A DNA stretch of 56,408 bases from a virus, in the IMG/VR virus record IMGVR_UViG_3300032156_000011, positions 1 through 56,408 of that record, one strand, 5' to 3'. The first letter of the stretch is position 1. Each line of letters begins with the position of its first letter. The position numbers were made by a program, and so were the translations under genes. The notes beneath the pieces are model-generated. The model was not told the DNA's origin, did no database searches, and saw only the letters and a list, made by a program, of their open reading frames with translations. This document shows, in pieces, positions 22,799 to 32,883 of the stretch.

Positions 22799-23902
22799 GT
22801 GCGGGTGTACGCAGGCGACGCGCTGGCAGTGATGCGCAGGCTACCCGCCGGGTCATTCGACCTGGTTGCAACCGACCCGCCGTACTGTGGCGTCAAGGAA
22901 GAGAAGTGGGACAACCAGTGGGCCAGCCCCGCCGACTACCTGGCATGGATCGGCGACCTGTGCGCAGAGTGGGCGCGGCTGCTGCGCCCCACCGGGTCGC
23001 TTTACCTTTTCGCGTCTCCTCAGATGGCGGGGCGGGTGGAGTGCAAGGTCGCTGAGACGTTCAACGTCTTGAATAACATCGTTTGGGTGAAAGGGGACGC
23101 CAACGGCGGTGGTTTGTGGGCAAGAGCAGAAAAGGACGCGCTGCGCTCGTTTTTTCCGCGCTCCGAGCGCATCATATTCGCTGAGCACTATGGCGCTGAC
23201 AGTTACGCCGCCGGTGAGTCGGGATACCAGGCCAATTGCGACCAGGCGCGGGGATTCGTATTTGACCCCATCCGCGTGTACCTGCGCTCGGAGTGGGAGC
23301 GGGCGGGGATGAAAGCAGAGGACGCCAACACCGCGTGCGGAACGGCAAGCATGGCTGGACGCCACTATTTCACGCAATCGCAGTGGTGCATGCCGACCAG
23401 GGAGCACTACCAGGCAATGCAGAGGTACGCCAACCGCAACGGCGGTGAGTTCTTGCGCCGGGACTATGAGTACTTGCGCCGGGACTACGAGGACTTGCGC
23501 CGGGACTACGAGGACTTGCGGGAAGAATACGAAAGCCTGCGCCGCCCGTTCACCGTCACCGCCGACGACCAGTACACCGACTGCTGGACGGCGTTCCCGA
23601 CGGTTGCGGCCTACCCCGGAAAACACCCCTGCGAGAAACCCGCCACGCTCATGGAACACATCATCCTCACCAGCACGCTACCCGGTGCCCGGGTCCTGGA
23701 CCCGTTTTGCGGAAGCGGGGCGACCGGGGCGGCCTGCAAGAGGTTGGGGCGCGACGGGGTGTTGGTGGACAACGACCGCCACTGGGTAGAGGTTGCGCGT
23801 GACAGGGTAGCACACGCTGAGGATCGCCAGCTTGAGTTGCCGGGGTTGCAACAGGAACGGCGCTGCAGCAGGAGTTCGGCGGGACAGATGCGCTTGCTGT
23901 AA
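22799..23902 (+). CDS. DNA methyltransferase with coiled-coil repeats
   Basis: A 367-aa beta-class (N4-cytosine or N6-adenine) methyltransferase: catalytic DPPYCGVKEEKW (26-37) comes before the SAM-binding DPFCGSGATG (about 300-309), the order typical of the class. Between them, residues about 218-248 are four near-identical heptad-like units (LRRDYEDLRRDYEDL), encoded by tandem 21-bp repeats at about 23453-23545; similar repeats are known in other phage methyltransferases and may set the distance between or dimerise domains. Start uncertain: GTG 22799 chosen, TTG 22790 possible. Confidence 0.85.
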   Translation: MRVYAGDALAVMRRLPAGSFDLVATDPPYCGVKEEKWDNQWASPADYLAWIGDLCAEWARLLRPTGSLYLFASPQMAGRVECKVAETFNVLNNIVWVKGDANGGGLWARAEKDALRSFFPRSERIIFAEHYGADSYAAGESGYQANCDQARGFVFDPIRVYLRSEWERAGMKAEDANTACGTASMAGRHYFTQSQWCMPTREHYQAMQRYANRNGGEFLRRDYEYLRRDYEDLRRDYEDLREEYESLRRPFTVTADDQYTDCWTAFPTVAAYPGKHPCEKPATLMEHIILTSTLPGARVLDPFCGSGATGAACKRLGRDGVLVDNDRHWVEVARDRVAHAEDRQLELPGLQQERRCSRSSAGQMRLL

Positions 23903-23910
23903 GGAGAACA

Positions 23911-24195
23911 ATGGATTTCAAAATAAACAACAACCAAGTTAGCTCAAGAGGAGAAGGTGCCCACGTTTGGTACACGGCTGAGGTTGTGAAAGGCGTGATC
24001 TACCTACACGTCCACAACCACACAGAAACAGGGGCATGGGCATACCGGTTGGGGATAGGAAGTTCTGGTCATGACCGCTTGATCAAGGCTGAAGTTTCCG
24101 ACAAGATGGTAGTCGGTAGGTGTGCAGTCAAGCGCCTGCGAGAACTCCTAAACGCCGCATTGACTGCGTTGGATGGGGACATAACTTTCGAGTGA
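23911..24195 (+). CDS. Hypothetical protein
   Basis: A 94-aa beta-rich protein after AAGGAGAACA. No recognised family. It lies between the methyltransferase and a Cys-rich protein at the right end of the early region. Confidence 0.5.
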   Translation: MDFKINNNQVSSRGEGAHVWYTAEVVKGVIYLHVHNHTETGAWAYRLGIGSSGHDRLIKAEVSDKMVVGRCAVKRLRELLNAALTALDGDITFE

Positions 24196-24212
24196 AGGGA
24201 GATATTTCAATC

Positions 24213-24596
24213 ATGACGATTAAAACGACGTTTTTCAGCTTGGAAATGGGTACAGTGATGTGCGACGTTTGTGGCGGTGAGGTGGTGCGCGGGGAGTTCG
24301 TTGAGGTTGTCGGTGTTCCTGGCGCGTCCATTACCGCCCATACCGGCGGATGCTGTGAGATAGGTATGGACGTTTTACAGCACTTTACATGGCCCACTGA
24401 TTTTGTTCACATTTCCAGGTGGAAAGACGGTATGGTTGTTGGTTTTGATATGGGTTACGTGCAGCGGGCGTATCCCTACGCGCCGCCGCTACTTCTTGAA
24501 CGCTACTGGAACAACCCAGGGGGCGACCTTTATGAGAACGTCGAGAAGTTTGGCCCCGGCGTCCACCAACCACCTTCCCCCGGACGTCTTCTTTGA
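24213..24596 (+). CDS. Hypothetical Cys-containing protein
   Basis: A 127-aa protein with CDVCGGEVVRGEFV (about 17-30) and HTGGCCEIG (about 43-51), which together could form one zinc site. ATG after GAAGGGAGATATTTCAATC. The last 20 codons overlap another plausible frame (24532-24693). Confidence 0.5.
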   Translation: MTIKTTFFSLEMGTVMCDVCGGEVVRGEFVEVVGVPGASITAHTGGCCEIGMDVLQHFTWPTDFVHISRWKDGMVVGFDMGYVQRAYPYAPPLLLERYWNNPGGDLYENVEKFGPGVHQPPSPGRLL

Positions 24597-24693
24597 TGAT
24601 GGGACACGGCGCGCTGGGGCCTCCGGCGGCGGGTCGTTCACGCTCACGGAGACGTGGGCGTCTCGACCTGCGCATGTAGTCGTACACTTCTGA
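24532..24693 (+). CDS. Possible small overlapping gene
   Basis: A 53-codon frame overlapping the end of 24213-24596, starting at ATG 24532 with a weak GGGGG site. It is the only open frame in the space before the convergent tail gene ends at 24727. Coding status uncertain; the rest of the gap (24694-24726) shows no terminator with a T-run. Confidence 0.25.
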   Translation: MRTSRSLAPASTNHLPPDVFFDDGTRRAGASGGGSFTLTETWASRPAHVVVHF

Positions 24694-24726
24694 CGCGCTT
24701 GGATACCTCTCCCCTACTCCTCTCAA

Positions 24727-25548
24727 TCACGCGAGGTATAATTGCCGCGTCTCATTCCACAATCTGCGAACGTGGTCGTCTACCTGCGCTGTCAGAACTG
24801 CACAGCGTCCCAGGAGCATGCCGATGAAGCCGCTCCATAATTCCGCCGGCCCAGACCGTGTACCGATTGCGAAGAAAGATGTCCCGTTGAACAAAGAAGC
24901 CGGTACTCCAGCTACCAACGAGTCTATGGTCAGATCGTTGTCGGATGGTGAGGCGACGTATATGCGCATCAGCACGCCCGGAACGAATAGACCAAACAGC
25001 ATATACCATTTACCCGTCTGCTCGATGTACGAGGACGCCACTTCCACGTCCCCAACAGCCGTCCCCAAATCGTTGCACCTGAATATAAATGAGCCTGTCG
25101 TCTGCGACCAGCCCAATCCCCAGGATCGCTGATTCCCAGTTGGATTGATCTTAGACACGACCCACCGGGTTGTCGCCAAGACGCTCGCCCAAACCCATCC
25201 GCCGACCAGGAATGAGTTATTCGTAGGCTCCTGCCAGGCAGCGTCTGGGGAGCTAAAATATCTCGTTGTACCGTTGTAAAGAACGCATGGGCCGCCGTTG
25301 AAAGTTGAAGTATAGTTAGAGCAGGTTATGACATTCTCGGTGAGCAAAGAACCGGCGCGGCCGTACAACCAGTTGGAGTTGTCTATCAAGTGACCGAAGC
25401 GTAGATTTCCTCCTCCGCCGGCGTGCGTGGATATGAAGGACTGACACCTTGCGCCGTCGCCGTAGAACTCCCCCCGCGCCACAAAGTCCCCGCGTAGAGA
25501 ATCAACCTCCCTCGTGTTTCTTTCCCGCGCAACGTCTCCGCCGCTCAT
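24727..25548 (-). CDS. Tail-tip protein with LamG/concanavalin-like domain
   Basis: A 273-aa protein starting at ATG 25548, coupled by ATGA to the gene upstream. Residues about 90-270 have the look of a laminin-G/concanavalin-like jelly roll, with repeated G-W and T-G-x-W-Y turns (TGKWYMLFGLF; NNSFLVGGWVWA). As the last gene of the leftward tail operon, a receptor-binding or fibre role is likely. No downstream T-run terminator is visible. Confidence 0.6.
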   Translation of the reverse strand: MSGGDVARERNTREVDSLRGDFVARGEFYGDGARCQSFISTHAGGGGNLRFGHLIDNSNWLYGRAGSLLTENVITCSNYTSTFNGGPCVLYNGTTRYFSSPDAAWQEPTNNSFLVGGWVWASVLATTRWVVSKINPTGNQRSWGLGWSQTTGSFIFRCNDLGTAVGDVEVASSYIEQTGKWYMLFGLFVPGVLMRIYVASPSDNDLTIDSLVAGVPASLFNGTSFFAIGTRSGPAELWSGFIGMLLGRCAVLTAQVDDHVRRLWNETRQLYLA

Positions 25549-26693
25549 TTTCCTCCCTGTTTCGCCACGAGTTGGCGCAACTTCCCGATCCGCTCCCCGT
25601 TCACCGTAAGACCCCAGGGGGCCGCGAATCGGGCCTCTTGGATGAATAGGGCGCGGGGGTCTTCGTACATCTGCGCCAGGGTTTGGGGGATAGGACCCCA
25701 GGCGGTAAAGTCGCGGAAGAATAACCACTTACCCGGGCGCACGTCGCATGGGTCAACTACTCCCCCCGGGGGGCTGAACGTCTCCACAACGTCCCCCGAC
25801 AATGCGCTGTTCTGGTATGAAAAGTAGTTCGGGACTGGGTAAAAGTACGGTTTCCACTCCTCGAATATCCCCCACAGCCAGGGGTTGTCGTTGGCGTCCC
25901 CCTTTTCGGCGTGCAAGTCCAGGATGTCGAGGGCCGTCTGGTACTGGTCCCACAGCCTGGTGGTCAACCATCCGTTTTGCTCGACGTGCGTCCGGTCGGC
26001 TGATAAAATGCGGTTCGGGTCGGCGTCGAGGATCGTGTTGACGTGGGTGGTTAGCGTCACGCTGGAAGCGGACGCCGTGTATAGGTAGACGTAGGCGGAA
26101 GCGAACACCCATCCCCCCACACAGTCCAGGGAAAGGGAAACGTCCCCCCCGCCGGTGGAAAACTCGCGGGTTGACTGTGGGGATCGTTTTTGTGTCAAAA
26201 CTCCCCGCTGAGTACGCAAGGCGTCGGTCCACGTCAATTGCCCGCCACTGTGCCAGAACTCCCAAGACCCGTAGCGATCAATGCTGGCGGCGTCCTGGAT
26301 CAACGGCGTCACCTGCTGCGGACCGCTCACCGGTGGAATGGCGTCCGACTTATAGGCGAACGATACTCCCACCCGGTTTCCCAGTTCGTTTATCGGCCCG
26401 ACCGTGATGGTCTTTCCGCCCACCTGCCCGTTCACCGCCCCCACTATCCCTCGCCAGCAGTCTGACCCGGCGGCGTTTTTCACGATGACCTCCCGCCCCA
26501 GGCCGACGGTGAGCCAGCGGTCTATCTCATCCGGGGTTGCGGCGAGTTGCAGTGTTGCCGTGTCGTACCCCCGGCCAGCCGTAGCAGCGAAATCCAACCC
26601 CGTCACCTTCTCGTTGATCCGCTCGGCGTACCTCCGGCGGTCGGCAGGCCAGTATGGGGGGTCCTTGATCGTCACGCACACGCCGGAGTTCAT
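25545..26693 (-). CDS. Tail-tip/baseplate protein
   Basis: A 382-aa protein whose N-terminus (VTIKDPPYWPADRRRYAERI; GYDTATLQLAATPDEIDRWL) resembles the hub-type tail proteins found after the distal-tail gene in siphophages, with the early beta-domain that binds ring partners. The rest is beta-rich. ATGA-coupled on both sides. Precise baseplate role not decidable. Confidence 0.6.
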   Translation of the reverse strand: MNSGVCVTIKDPPYWPADRRRYAERINEKVTGLDFAATAGRGYDTATLQLAATPDEIDRWLTVGLGREVIVKNAAGSDCWRGIVGAVNGQVGGKTITVGPINELGNRVGVSFAYKSDAIPPVSGPQQVTPLIQDAASIDRYGSWEFWHSGGQLTWTDALRTQRGVLTQKRSPQSTREFSTGGGDVSLSLDCVGGWVFASAYVYLYTASASSVTLTTHVNTILDADPNRILSADRTHVEQNGWLTTRLWDQYQTALDILDLHAEKGDANDNPWLWGIFEEWKPYFYPVPNYFSYQNSALSGDVVETFSPPGGVVDPCDVRPGKWLFFRDFTAWGPIPQTLAQMYEDPRALFIQEARFAAPWGLTVNGERIGKLRQLVAKQGGK

Positions 26694-29600
26694 CTGTTCC
26701 CCCTCATGCTAAAGTATCTAGGATTGATCTGCCCGGTCACAGAGAACAGCCCCCAGGGGACAGACCTCCAGTTCGGGCAGATGATGGTGTAGGCGTCCGC
26801 GGTGTCCCAGTCGTTTTCCGCCCCGCCGGATAGCGTTCCGGTGATGGTCGTCGCCGTCACGCCGGTTATCACGGCGGAAGACCCGTCGGTCTGGTTCCAG
26901 ATGGTCTGCCCGACCTTGACGTTGGACGTTAGGAACGAGGCCGCTGAGTCTGTGAGTGTGGCCGCGTTGTTGGCCCCCGTGTGCGTCCCCGTCACCTCTC
27001 CGCGCATCGCCAGGACGTGGACGCTCTGGTCGGCGTTTGGCTCCAGGGAGATGGGGGCGGAACACACCGGGTTGTAGATGGACCTGGCGAAATTCGACCC
27101 CGATGCCCGGACGAACGCACGGACTTCGTGCATCGGATCGGTTACAGAGTCCAGGTCGAAATTATAACCGTTCTCGACTACCGATTCGTCACGGAACGCC
27201 ACATCCTCAACGTCGGCGAAACACCAGTCTACCGGGAACAGTCCCAGGTCGTACAGGTATACGGTTTTCGCTGCAACCGACGACCACACCTGGATTACCA
27301 CCTGCGTCTGGTCGGCGATGTCGGCGTTCGTGAACAATTCAGATGCGGGTATGGCTGCCTGCTGGAAGTCCAAGACCTGCCAGGGGTTCAGGTTTGGGAA
27401 CTGGCTGAACCGGGAGACGGTTTCGATCCCCCCGCTGCCCGTCCGAATCAATACCCGAACCAAGACCTCCCCCTGCACCGATGTCCGGTTGACCTGCTGC
27501 GCCCGCACGATGCAGCGGTGCTTTCCGTAATAGTTGACGGCGAACGATGGGCCGATGGTGAACGTGCAGACGTCCTGCCACTGCGATACGCCCGTCGTCG
27601 TGTGCGTCATGCGCCGACCGGAGGGGGCCTCCATGTCGTCGGTGAATACCGTCCCCACGCCAGCGGTTGCTGAAACTCCTGTGGGGTTCTGCTCGTCGGC
27701 GCAGTTTAGGAGAGAGACGAAAGAGGACCCCACCCCATCCTCCCCAATCGGCTTGACGGCCACGAGGAAGCGGCTGGCCCACCCGTCCGGCTCGGCCCCG
27801 CGCGGACCGTCCGCGTCACCCCGGCAGTTGAATACCAGGCGGGCCAGGGCTTGGAAGTCACCCGGAACCTGGTCTGCCGCTACGTGGAAGTGGTTCCAGT
27901 TCGCCGTGTACAGGGCGCGGTTTCCTTGCTGTGGGCTGGACGTTGCGGTCGCCCCGGTTATCGCCGTGATGCGCCAGCGAACCCAAAAAGCAGAAACGTC
28001 CGGGGCTGTACCTCCAAACAGAGTGAGCAGGTTCGCCACGCCAAAGTTGGTAGGTGTGCGCCACGACACGGGGTTCACGCCGGCAACCTGGAAACTCCCC
28101 GTCCCGTCGTATGTCGCCAGGGTAGCCCAGGCCGCCCCCGTCCAGTATTCCTTGACGATTGTCCAACTCGTGGCGGTCATTGCCCGCGTCAGGTCGAATA
28201 CCACGTTGTCTATTGGCCCGCTCGGTATGACAGGGGTGCTCATTCCGTAATAGGAGATGTCCCCTACCGCCGGGGTGGTTGGGTAGATGTTGTACGGGGT
28301 AGCCCCATTCGGCGGACGCGCCGTCCAGGTAACGGGAGCCGCGTCGAAAGTGTAGGCGTGCGTCCCGTTCGCCTCACACTGATTGTTGGCGACGAACACC
28401 TCGTCAAGGCAAGTCGCCGAGCGCCCCAGGTCTATGCTATCCCCGGAAAGCAACGTGATGATGTTCCCGACCTCCCCGGCGTATGGCTTCCCCAGGAGCG
28501 GGAAGTAGACGGCTGAGGCCAGGCCGGTTAAGGTCAGTTGTTGCGTCGGGCTTCTCCCCGTCCCGTCGTATGATATGACGGTAGCATATCCTGCCGCCGC
28601 TGCCCCAACCCCAACGCACAGAATCGAGTCCCCCAGGTATCCAGTGATCCCGTCAATGCGGTGGTTTATCTGTGGCCCGACGAATCCCCAGTTTATCCCG
28701 TCGCTCGATCTCAGGATGTTAGCCGTCAAGTTTAGAGCGTTCGTCTCGTGTAGAAACATGTAATCGTCGTTTTGGTACAACGAGGATATGAACGCGCCGA
28801 GTGTCGCAGACGTGTAAACGGCCTGCCACGCTGTCCCGTTCGTGCTGCGGAATATAGAGACCAAGTTTCCGGCGCTCGCGTTTCCACCTGTGGCAAGCAG
28901 CGCCGAACCATCACGTAACGCGAAGACGCTCCCGACGCCAGCGCCAACAGAACCTATTGCCAGGACAGGGGCAGCCCCCCAAGTGGCCCCACCATCAGTG
29001 CTTTTGAAAACTCCTGTCAATCCGGCCTGAGTACCAATCCCATACAGGTCTGTACCGAATGCGGTTATCGAGAATAGGGTAGAGGATACGAACGCCAACG
29101 ATTGGGCGGGGAGCCAGTTTGAGTTGTCCGCGCTGCGGTATACCCCCGCCGTCGTGTGGGCATACACGAAACCGCCGACCTCGCAAAAAGAGTACACCGT
29201 CCCGGCAGGTGGGGCAGCAGATGCAGTCCAAACCGCCCCGCCTGTAGACGTGCGCCACACCTGCGCCGTCTCTCCTGCCAGCATCACGCCGCCGGACGTG
29301 AGGAACATGGCATTGACGTTACCGACAGGCTGCGCCGTGTTCAGGGTCCAGCGGCCCTCGAAAAACCATCCCTCCTGCATCGCGCTAAGTTTGGAGCACT
29401 GCCCTACCCCAGGGTGGTTTCCAAAACAGAACGGCTTGCGCTCGATCTCCAACGGCCACTCCGGGAACGCTGCGCTGCACAGCTTCGTCCAGAAGGTGTC
29501 CGTTCCGTGCGGGTTTCCATCAGTCGTTGCCCGGTAGTTGACCACCTGCATAAAGCGCGGGTTATCCTCCCCTACTGCCTGGTCCTCGATCCACACCAGC

Positions 29601-29905
29601 CCCTTGTTCAGTGCCTTAAGCAGCAGGCGGCGAATGTTCTGCGTGTCGCGGATCAAGTCGTTGGGGGTTTCGTTGTGGACGGTGAGCAGGAACGTATCCG
29701 AGACGTTGCCGAATTTGTACGACACCAGGCTGCGACCATGCGACAGGGGCGAGTCGGCGTACACCCCGCCGTCTTTAGGCTCTGTCACCGCCGGCGTCCA
29801 GGACTGGCAGTAGAACCCGCTGAGAGAGTTCAACAAGTTAACGGTCGTCACGCCGTCGGTGATTATTAGGGTCTGGAATGGCCCCTGTCCTGTGTAAAAC
29901 ATCAT
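26690..29905 (-). CDS. Large tail protein with BNR propeller
   Basis: A 1071-aa tail protein. The N-terminal ~170 residues resemble a distal-tail-type domain (LLNSLSGFYC...YKFGNVSDTFLLTVHNETPND). Residues about 195-450 contain Asp-box/BNR-like units (VFKSTDGGATW, IFRSTNGTAW, ILRSSDGINW), that is a beta-propeller. Further beta-domains follow; near the C-terminus lies a module (VKVGQTIWNQTDGSSAVITG...DTADAYTI) also present in the connector gene 36780-37460. Placed directly after the tape measure. BNR propellers often bind glycans, so cell-surface contact is plausible. Confidence 0.75.
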   Translation of the reverse strand: MMFYTGQGPFQTLIITDGVTTVNLLNSLSGFYCQSWTPAVTEPKDGGVYADSPLSHGRSLVSYKFGNVSDTFLLTVHNETPNDLIRDTQNIRRLLLKALNKGLVWIEDQAVGEDNPRFMQVVNYRATTDGNPHGTDTFWTKLCSAAFPEWPLEIERKPFCFGNHPGVGQCSKLSAMQEGWFFEGRWTLNTAQPVGNVNAMFLTSGGVMLAGETAQVWRTSTGGAVWTASAAPPAGTVYSFCEVGGFVYAHTTAGVYRSADNSNWLPAQSLAFVSSTLFSITAFGTDLYGIGTQAGLTGVFKSTDGGATWGAAPVLAIGSVGAGVGSVFALRDGSALLATGGNASAGNLVSIFRSTNGTAWQAVYTSATLGAFISSLYQNDDYMFLHETNALNLTANILRSSDGINWGFVGPQINHRIDGITGYLGDSILCVGVGAAAAGYATVISYDGTGRSPTQQLTLTGLASAVYFPLLGKPYAGEVGNIITLLSGDSIDLGRSATCLDEVFVANNQCEANGTHAYTFDAAPVTWTARPPNGATPYNIYPTTPAVGDISYYGMSTPVIPSGPIDNVVFDLTRAMTATSWTIVKEYWTGAAWATLATYDGTGSFQVAGVNPVSWRTPTNFGVANLLTLFGGTAPDVSAFWVRWRITAITGATATSSPQQGNRALYTANWNHFHVAADQVPGDFQALARLVFNCRGDADGPRGAEPDGWASRFLVAVKPIGEDGVGSSFVSLLNCADEQNPTGVSATAGVGTVFTDDMEAPSGRRMTHTTTGVSQWQDVCTFTIGPSFAVNYYGKHRCIVRAQQVNRTSVQGEVLVRVLIRTGSGGIETVSRFSQFPNLNPWQVLDFQQAAIPASELFTNADIADQTQVVIQVWSSVAAKTVYLYDLGLFPVDWCFADVEDVAFRDESVVENGYNFDLDSVTDPMHEVRAFVRASGSNFARSIYNPVCSAPISLEPNADQSVHVLAMRGEVTGTHTGANNAATLTDSAASFLTSNVKVGQTIWNQTDGSSAVITGVTATTITGTLSGGAENDWDTADAYTIICPNWRSVPWGLFSVTGQINPRYFSMRGNR

Positions 29906-32880
29906 CCCCTCCTAAGTTCCCGGCGCACGGCGTCTACAGCCTCTTGGTTGCGCCTTGCCAGATCAGCGTTTCCGTAGATGTAGGTAGGCCCCATGTTCAA
30001 AACTACCGACCGGCTGTTGTTCGGGCTGTTTGTCACGTAACTACCCCCACCGCTGGCCCCGCCTGAGTACGGCATGGGCTGCATCTGCGAGATGGCCGAG
30101 TTGAACGCGGGCATGCGCATCGCCGACAGTTCGGACATTGCCCTCCCGATCCCGGTCAGACCACGCTCGAGTGGCGACGGGCTGTTGCCAAGAAACGGCA
30201 GCAGGGCGGAAATGTCAAGACTTTCAACAAGTTCGGCGAACGTATTCATTGCCACGGTGATGCCGTCCAAAATCCTTCCTACTCGCTCAAGTCCGGTAGC
30301 CAGAGGATTTATTGCCCGATCTATGAAGTACAGGAACGAGGGAACGAACTCTGTCATGACGATCTTTCCGAACGTCTGCATCACGGTGGTCAATCCCTGC
30401 AATCCTGGCAGTAGCATCGTCTGTATTACAACGGAGATTGCCTCCATCGTCCTGTTGATGAACACGAGTTCAACTCTTCCGAGAGATTGCAGGAATGGCA
30501 ACACGTCGTTCTTTACCACCTGCCCCAGGCGTGTAAGGTGCGGGCCAAATACCGTCCGTATCTGGTTTGACAGGAATGACATGCTCCCCGGTATCTCCAC
30601 GCGAATCATCCGCGAGAAGTTCGAGAACACCTGGTTGATCGTTTCCAACCACTCTCTAAAGAAACGAATCGTCGTGTCCTTGAACTCCGAGAACTTTATA
30701 ACCAGGCCGTCCAGCGCCGGGCCGATGGTGTTGTTCCATGCGTCCGTCAGCGGTTGGAAGATGTAGGCCAACCTCTCCATGAGCATGGCCTTCGCCGAGT
30801 CTACCGCTTCGCTGATTCGCGTCGAGATGTCCCACGTTCCCGGCGTTATCCCGGTCATGGCGTCCGTCAAATCCTGTACGGCAGAGGCCATGCTCTTGGC
30901 ACCGGCGGCGGCCTTATCGCTGTCAGTCTTCGTGTCCTGTGACTCTTTCGACAACTCAATCAACTGCGCAATCAGCTTGTCTTGCAGGGAGATTCTATCC
31001 TTGAGCACTTCCAACCCGTCTTTGGCGGCCTGCGCCTCTTTGTCCGCTGATTCTGCGGCGGTCTCTTGGGCGTTGATCTGCGCAAGTTTCGCGTTTAGTT
31101 GGGCCTGCGGAGCGCCAGCCCGCAGCATGTCGTTGTACTCCTCGGTGAGGGTGGTGACGCGGCGGCGAGCGGCTGCGGAGCGGAGTTCGGCGTTCCTCAC
31201 CCTGTCCTCGGACTTGGCGAGTTGCTCCTGAAGCCGTCCCAGGCGTGCGATCTCAGCGCCGAACGCGCCGGCGGCCCGCGTGATGTTCGCGTACACGTCT
31301 CCGCTTATCCCCCCGCCCCCGGAAATGCTGGCGGCGATCTGTTTGGAGATAGAGGCAAAGTCTGTACCGCTCAAGACCTGCTTGAGCGGCCCTTGAATCT
31401 TTTCGAGCAAGGAAAAGTCTCCCTCGGTGAACCCTTTCAGCACGGAGGCCAGCCATGCCGTCCCCCACTTGTCAAGGTCCGGGGCTACCTTCGGGGGAGA
31501 ACCGGGAGCAAGCCAAAAAGTGAGCACTGAGCCGATGGCGTTCATGGCCGCTACCAGGACCGTCGAGGTCGCCGAGACGATACCCTCGGCCAGGTTCGCC
31601 ACGATCTCGAAACCAAAGCGCAGCATCTCTGCCGACGTGTTGCTCATTTCACCGATTACGCCGGCGCGAAAGTTGCCGATGAAACTGGACAGGTAATCAA
31701 GCGCGGACGAAAACCCATCCGCAACGAGGGACGCCCCCGCGCCGATGTTGACCAGGATCGGGTACAGCGCCCCGCCCTCCGAGACCACTTCGGTAATAGA
31801 GTCCACGAATCGCATGACTGCGGTGATGACGGTAGCCCAGGCGGGCATGAGGGATTGCATGAGCGCGGCCTGCAACTCTGGAATAACGCGCTCAGTGAGG
31901 GAGCGCAGGGCTTTGGTTGGGGAGTGCATAGCCGCGTCGTACAGGTCGAGTAGAACCGCCCCGCGCTCCAGGACGGAATTGTACACGGCCTGCACTGATT
32001 CGTTCTCTGTCAGTTGGTCGGCGCTCTTTCCAAGAGTGGCGGCGTACAACTCCTCGGCGCGGGTAGTGTCAACCATGAGGCCCAAAGTGCGCAAGGTTCG
32101 GGTGTTGCGGGTCGTGATGCCGTAGATCAAATCCTCCATCGCCTCAGAGGAGCCCATGCCACCACCTTTTAGGATGGACGACCCCTGAGCGATGCGCACC
32201 AATTCTGTTGACCTGGACAAGTCCAACTGGTTACGGGTCATTTGCGCGACCGACTTGGCAGCTACGTCGTAACGGATACCCATGTCGTTTATGTTATCGA
32301 TGGCTTGCGTGATCTCCTCACGAGATAGGCCCATCGAGCGCCCGACCGCCAGCGCGGACAACTCCATCTCCTGAAACGTCCCGGCCATGTGCGCGCCCTG
32401 GACGAGGAAATTTCCAACAGCGTACGCGCCCTGGACGAGGAAATTTACAACAGCCTTAGCCGCCTGAGCTACAGCGGAGGCGATCTCTTTCATCGCGTCC
32501 CACAGGCTCTTCGCGGCGATCACTGCAACACCTATCCCAATAACAAGACCAGTAACAAGACCAGCTGGGCCTCCCAGGGCAGAGACGAGAGTACCAGCCG
32601 CCCCCGCTGCGCCAATCAACGGTCCTATCAATAGTCCGGCAGCCTTCCCAAAATTGGCAGTTGAGGACGCGGCCTGCGGCATGACCTTCCCTAGACCTGC
32701 GGCGGCCTGCGCAACGCTCTTGGTATACGCTTGGATAGCCCCCAGGTCTCCACCCGGCTTTCCAAGTTTCGTCAAGGTTCCGTAATACTGCTGCTCGGCG
32801 CGTTTTAGTTCTCTTACGAACTTGTCCACGCCAGCAGCTATTACCTCGACCCCTACTTTCTCAAATCCGGTTGCGCCCAT
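29902..32880 (-). CDS. Tape measure protein
   Basis: A 992-aa, mainly helical protein with an N-terminal TMP-like start (KVGVEVIAAGVDKFVRELKR), glycine/alanine-rich hydrophobic segments at about 80-160, coiled coils at about 540-640 and helical repeats to the end. It follows the tail chaperone frames, as in other siphophages. Its length sets tail length; at roughly 0.15 nm per residue a tail of about 150 nm would be expected. An 11-residue duplication (NFLVQGA..) occurs near residues 148-163, from a local DNA repeat at 32389-32450. Confidence 0.9.
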   Translation of the reverse strand: MGATGFEKVGVEVIAAGVDKFVRELKRAEQQYYGTLTKLGKPGGDLGAIQAYTKSVAQAAAGLGKVMPQAASSTANFGKAAGLLIGPLIGAAGAAGTLVSALGGPAGLVTGLVIGIGVAVIAAKSLWDAMKEIASAVAQAAKAVVNFLVQGAYAVGNFLVQGAHMAGTFQEMELSALAVGRSMGLSREEITQAIDNINDMGIRYDVAAKSVAQMTRNQLDLSRSTELVRIAQGSSILKGGGMGSSEAMEDLIYGITTRNTRTLRTLGLMVDTTRAEELYAATLGKSADQLTENESVQAVYNSVLERGAVLLDLYDAAMHSPTKALRSLTERVIPELQAALMQSLMPAWATVITAVMRFVDSITEVVSEGGALYPILVNIGAGASLVADGFSSALDYLSSFIGNFRAGVIGEMSNTSAEMLRFGFEIVANLAEGIVSATSTVLVAAMNAIGSVLTFWLAPGSPPKVAPDLDKWGTAWLASVLKGFTEGDFSLLEKIQGPLKQVLSGTDFASISKQIAASISGGGGISGDVYANITRAAGAFGAEIARLGRLQEQLAKSEDRVRNAELRSAAARRRVTTLTEEYNDMLRAGAPQAQLNAKLAQINAQETAAESADKEAQAAKDGLEVLKDRISLQDKLIAQLIELSKESQDTKTDSDKAAAGAKSMASAVQDLTDAMTGITPGTWDISTRISEAVDSAKAMLMERLAYIFQPLTDAWNNTIGPALDGLVIKFSEFKDTTIRFFREWLETINQVFSNFSRMIRVEIPGSMSFLSNQIRTVFGPHLTRLGQVVKNDVLPFLQSLGRVELVFINRTMEAISVVIQTMLLPGLQGLTTVMQTFGKIVMTEFVPSFLYFIDRAINPLATGLERVGRILDGITVAMNTFAELVESLDISALLPFLGNSPSPLERGLTGIGRAMSELSAMRMPAFNSAISQMQPMPYSGGASGGGSYVTNSPNNSRSVVLNMGPTYIYGNADLARRNQEAVDAVRRELRRG

Positions 32881-32883
32881 TCT

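Noticed and set aside
24730-24745. TATAAT on the plus strand at the end of the early region
   Set aside because: No -35 partner at proper spacing, and it lies within the last codons of a minus-strand gene with nothing coding downstream on the plus strand.
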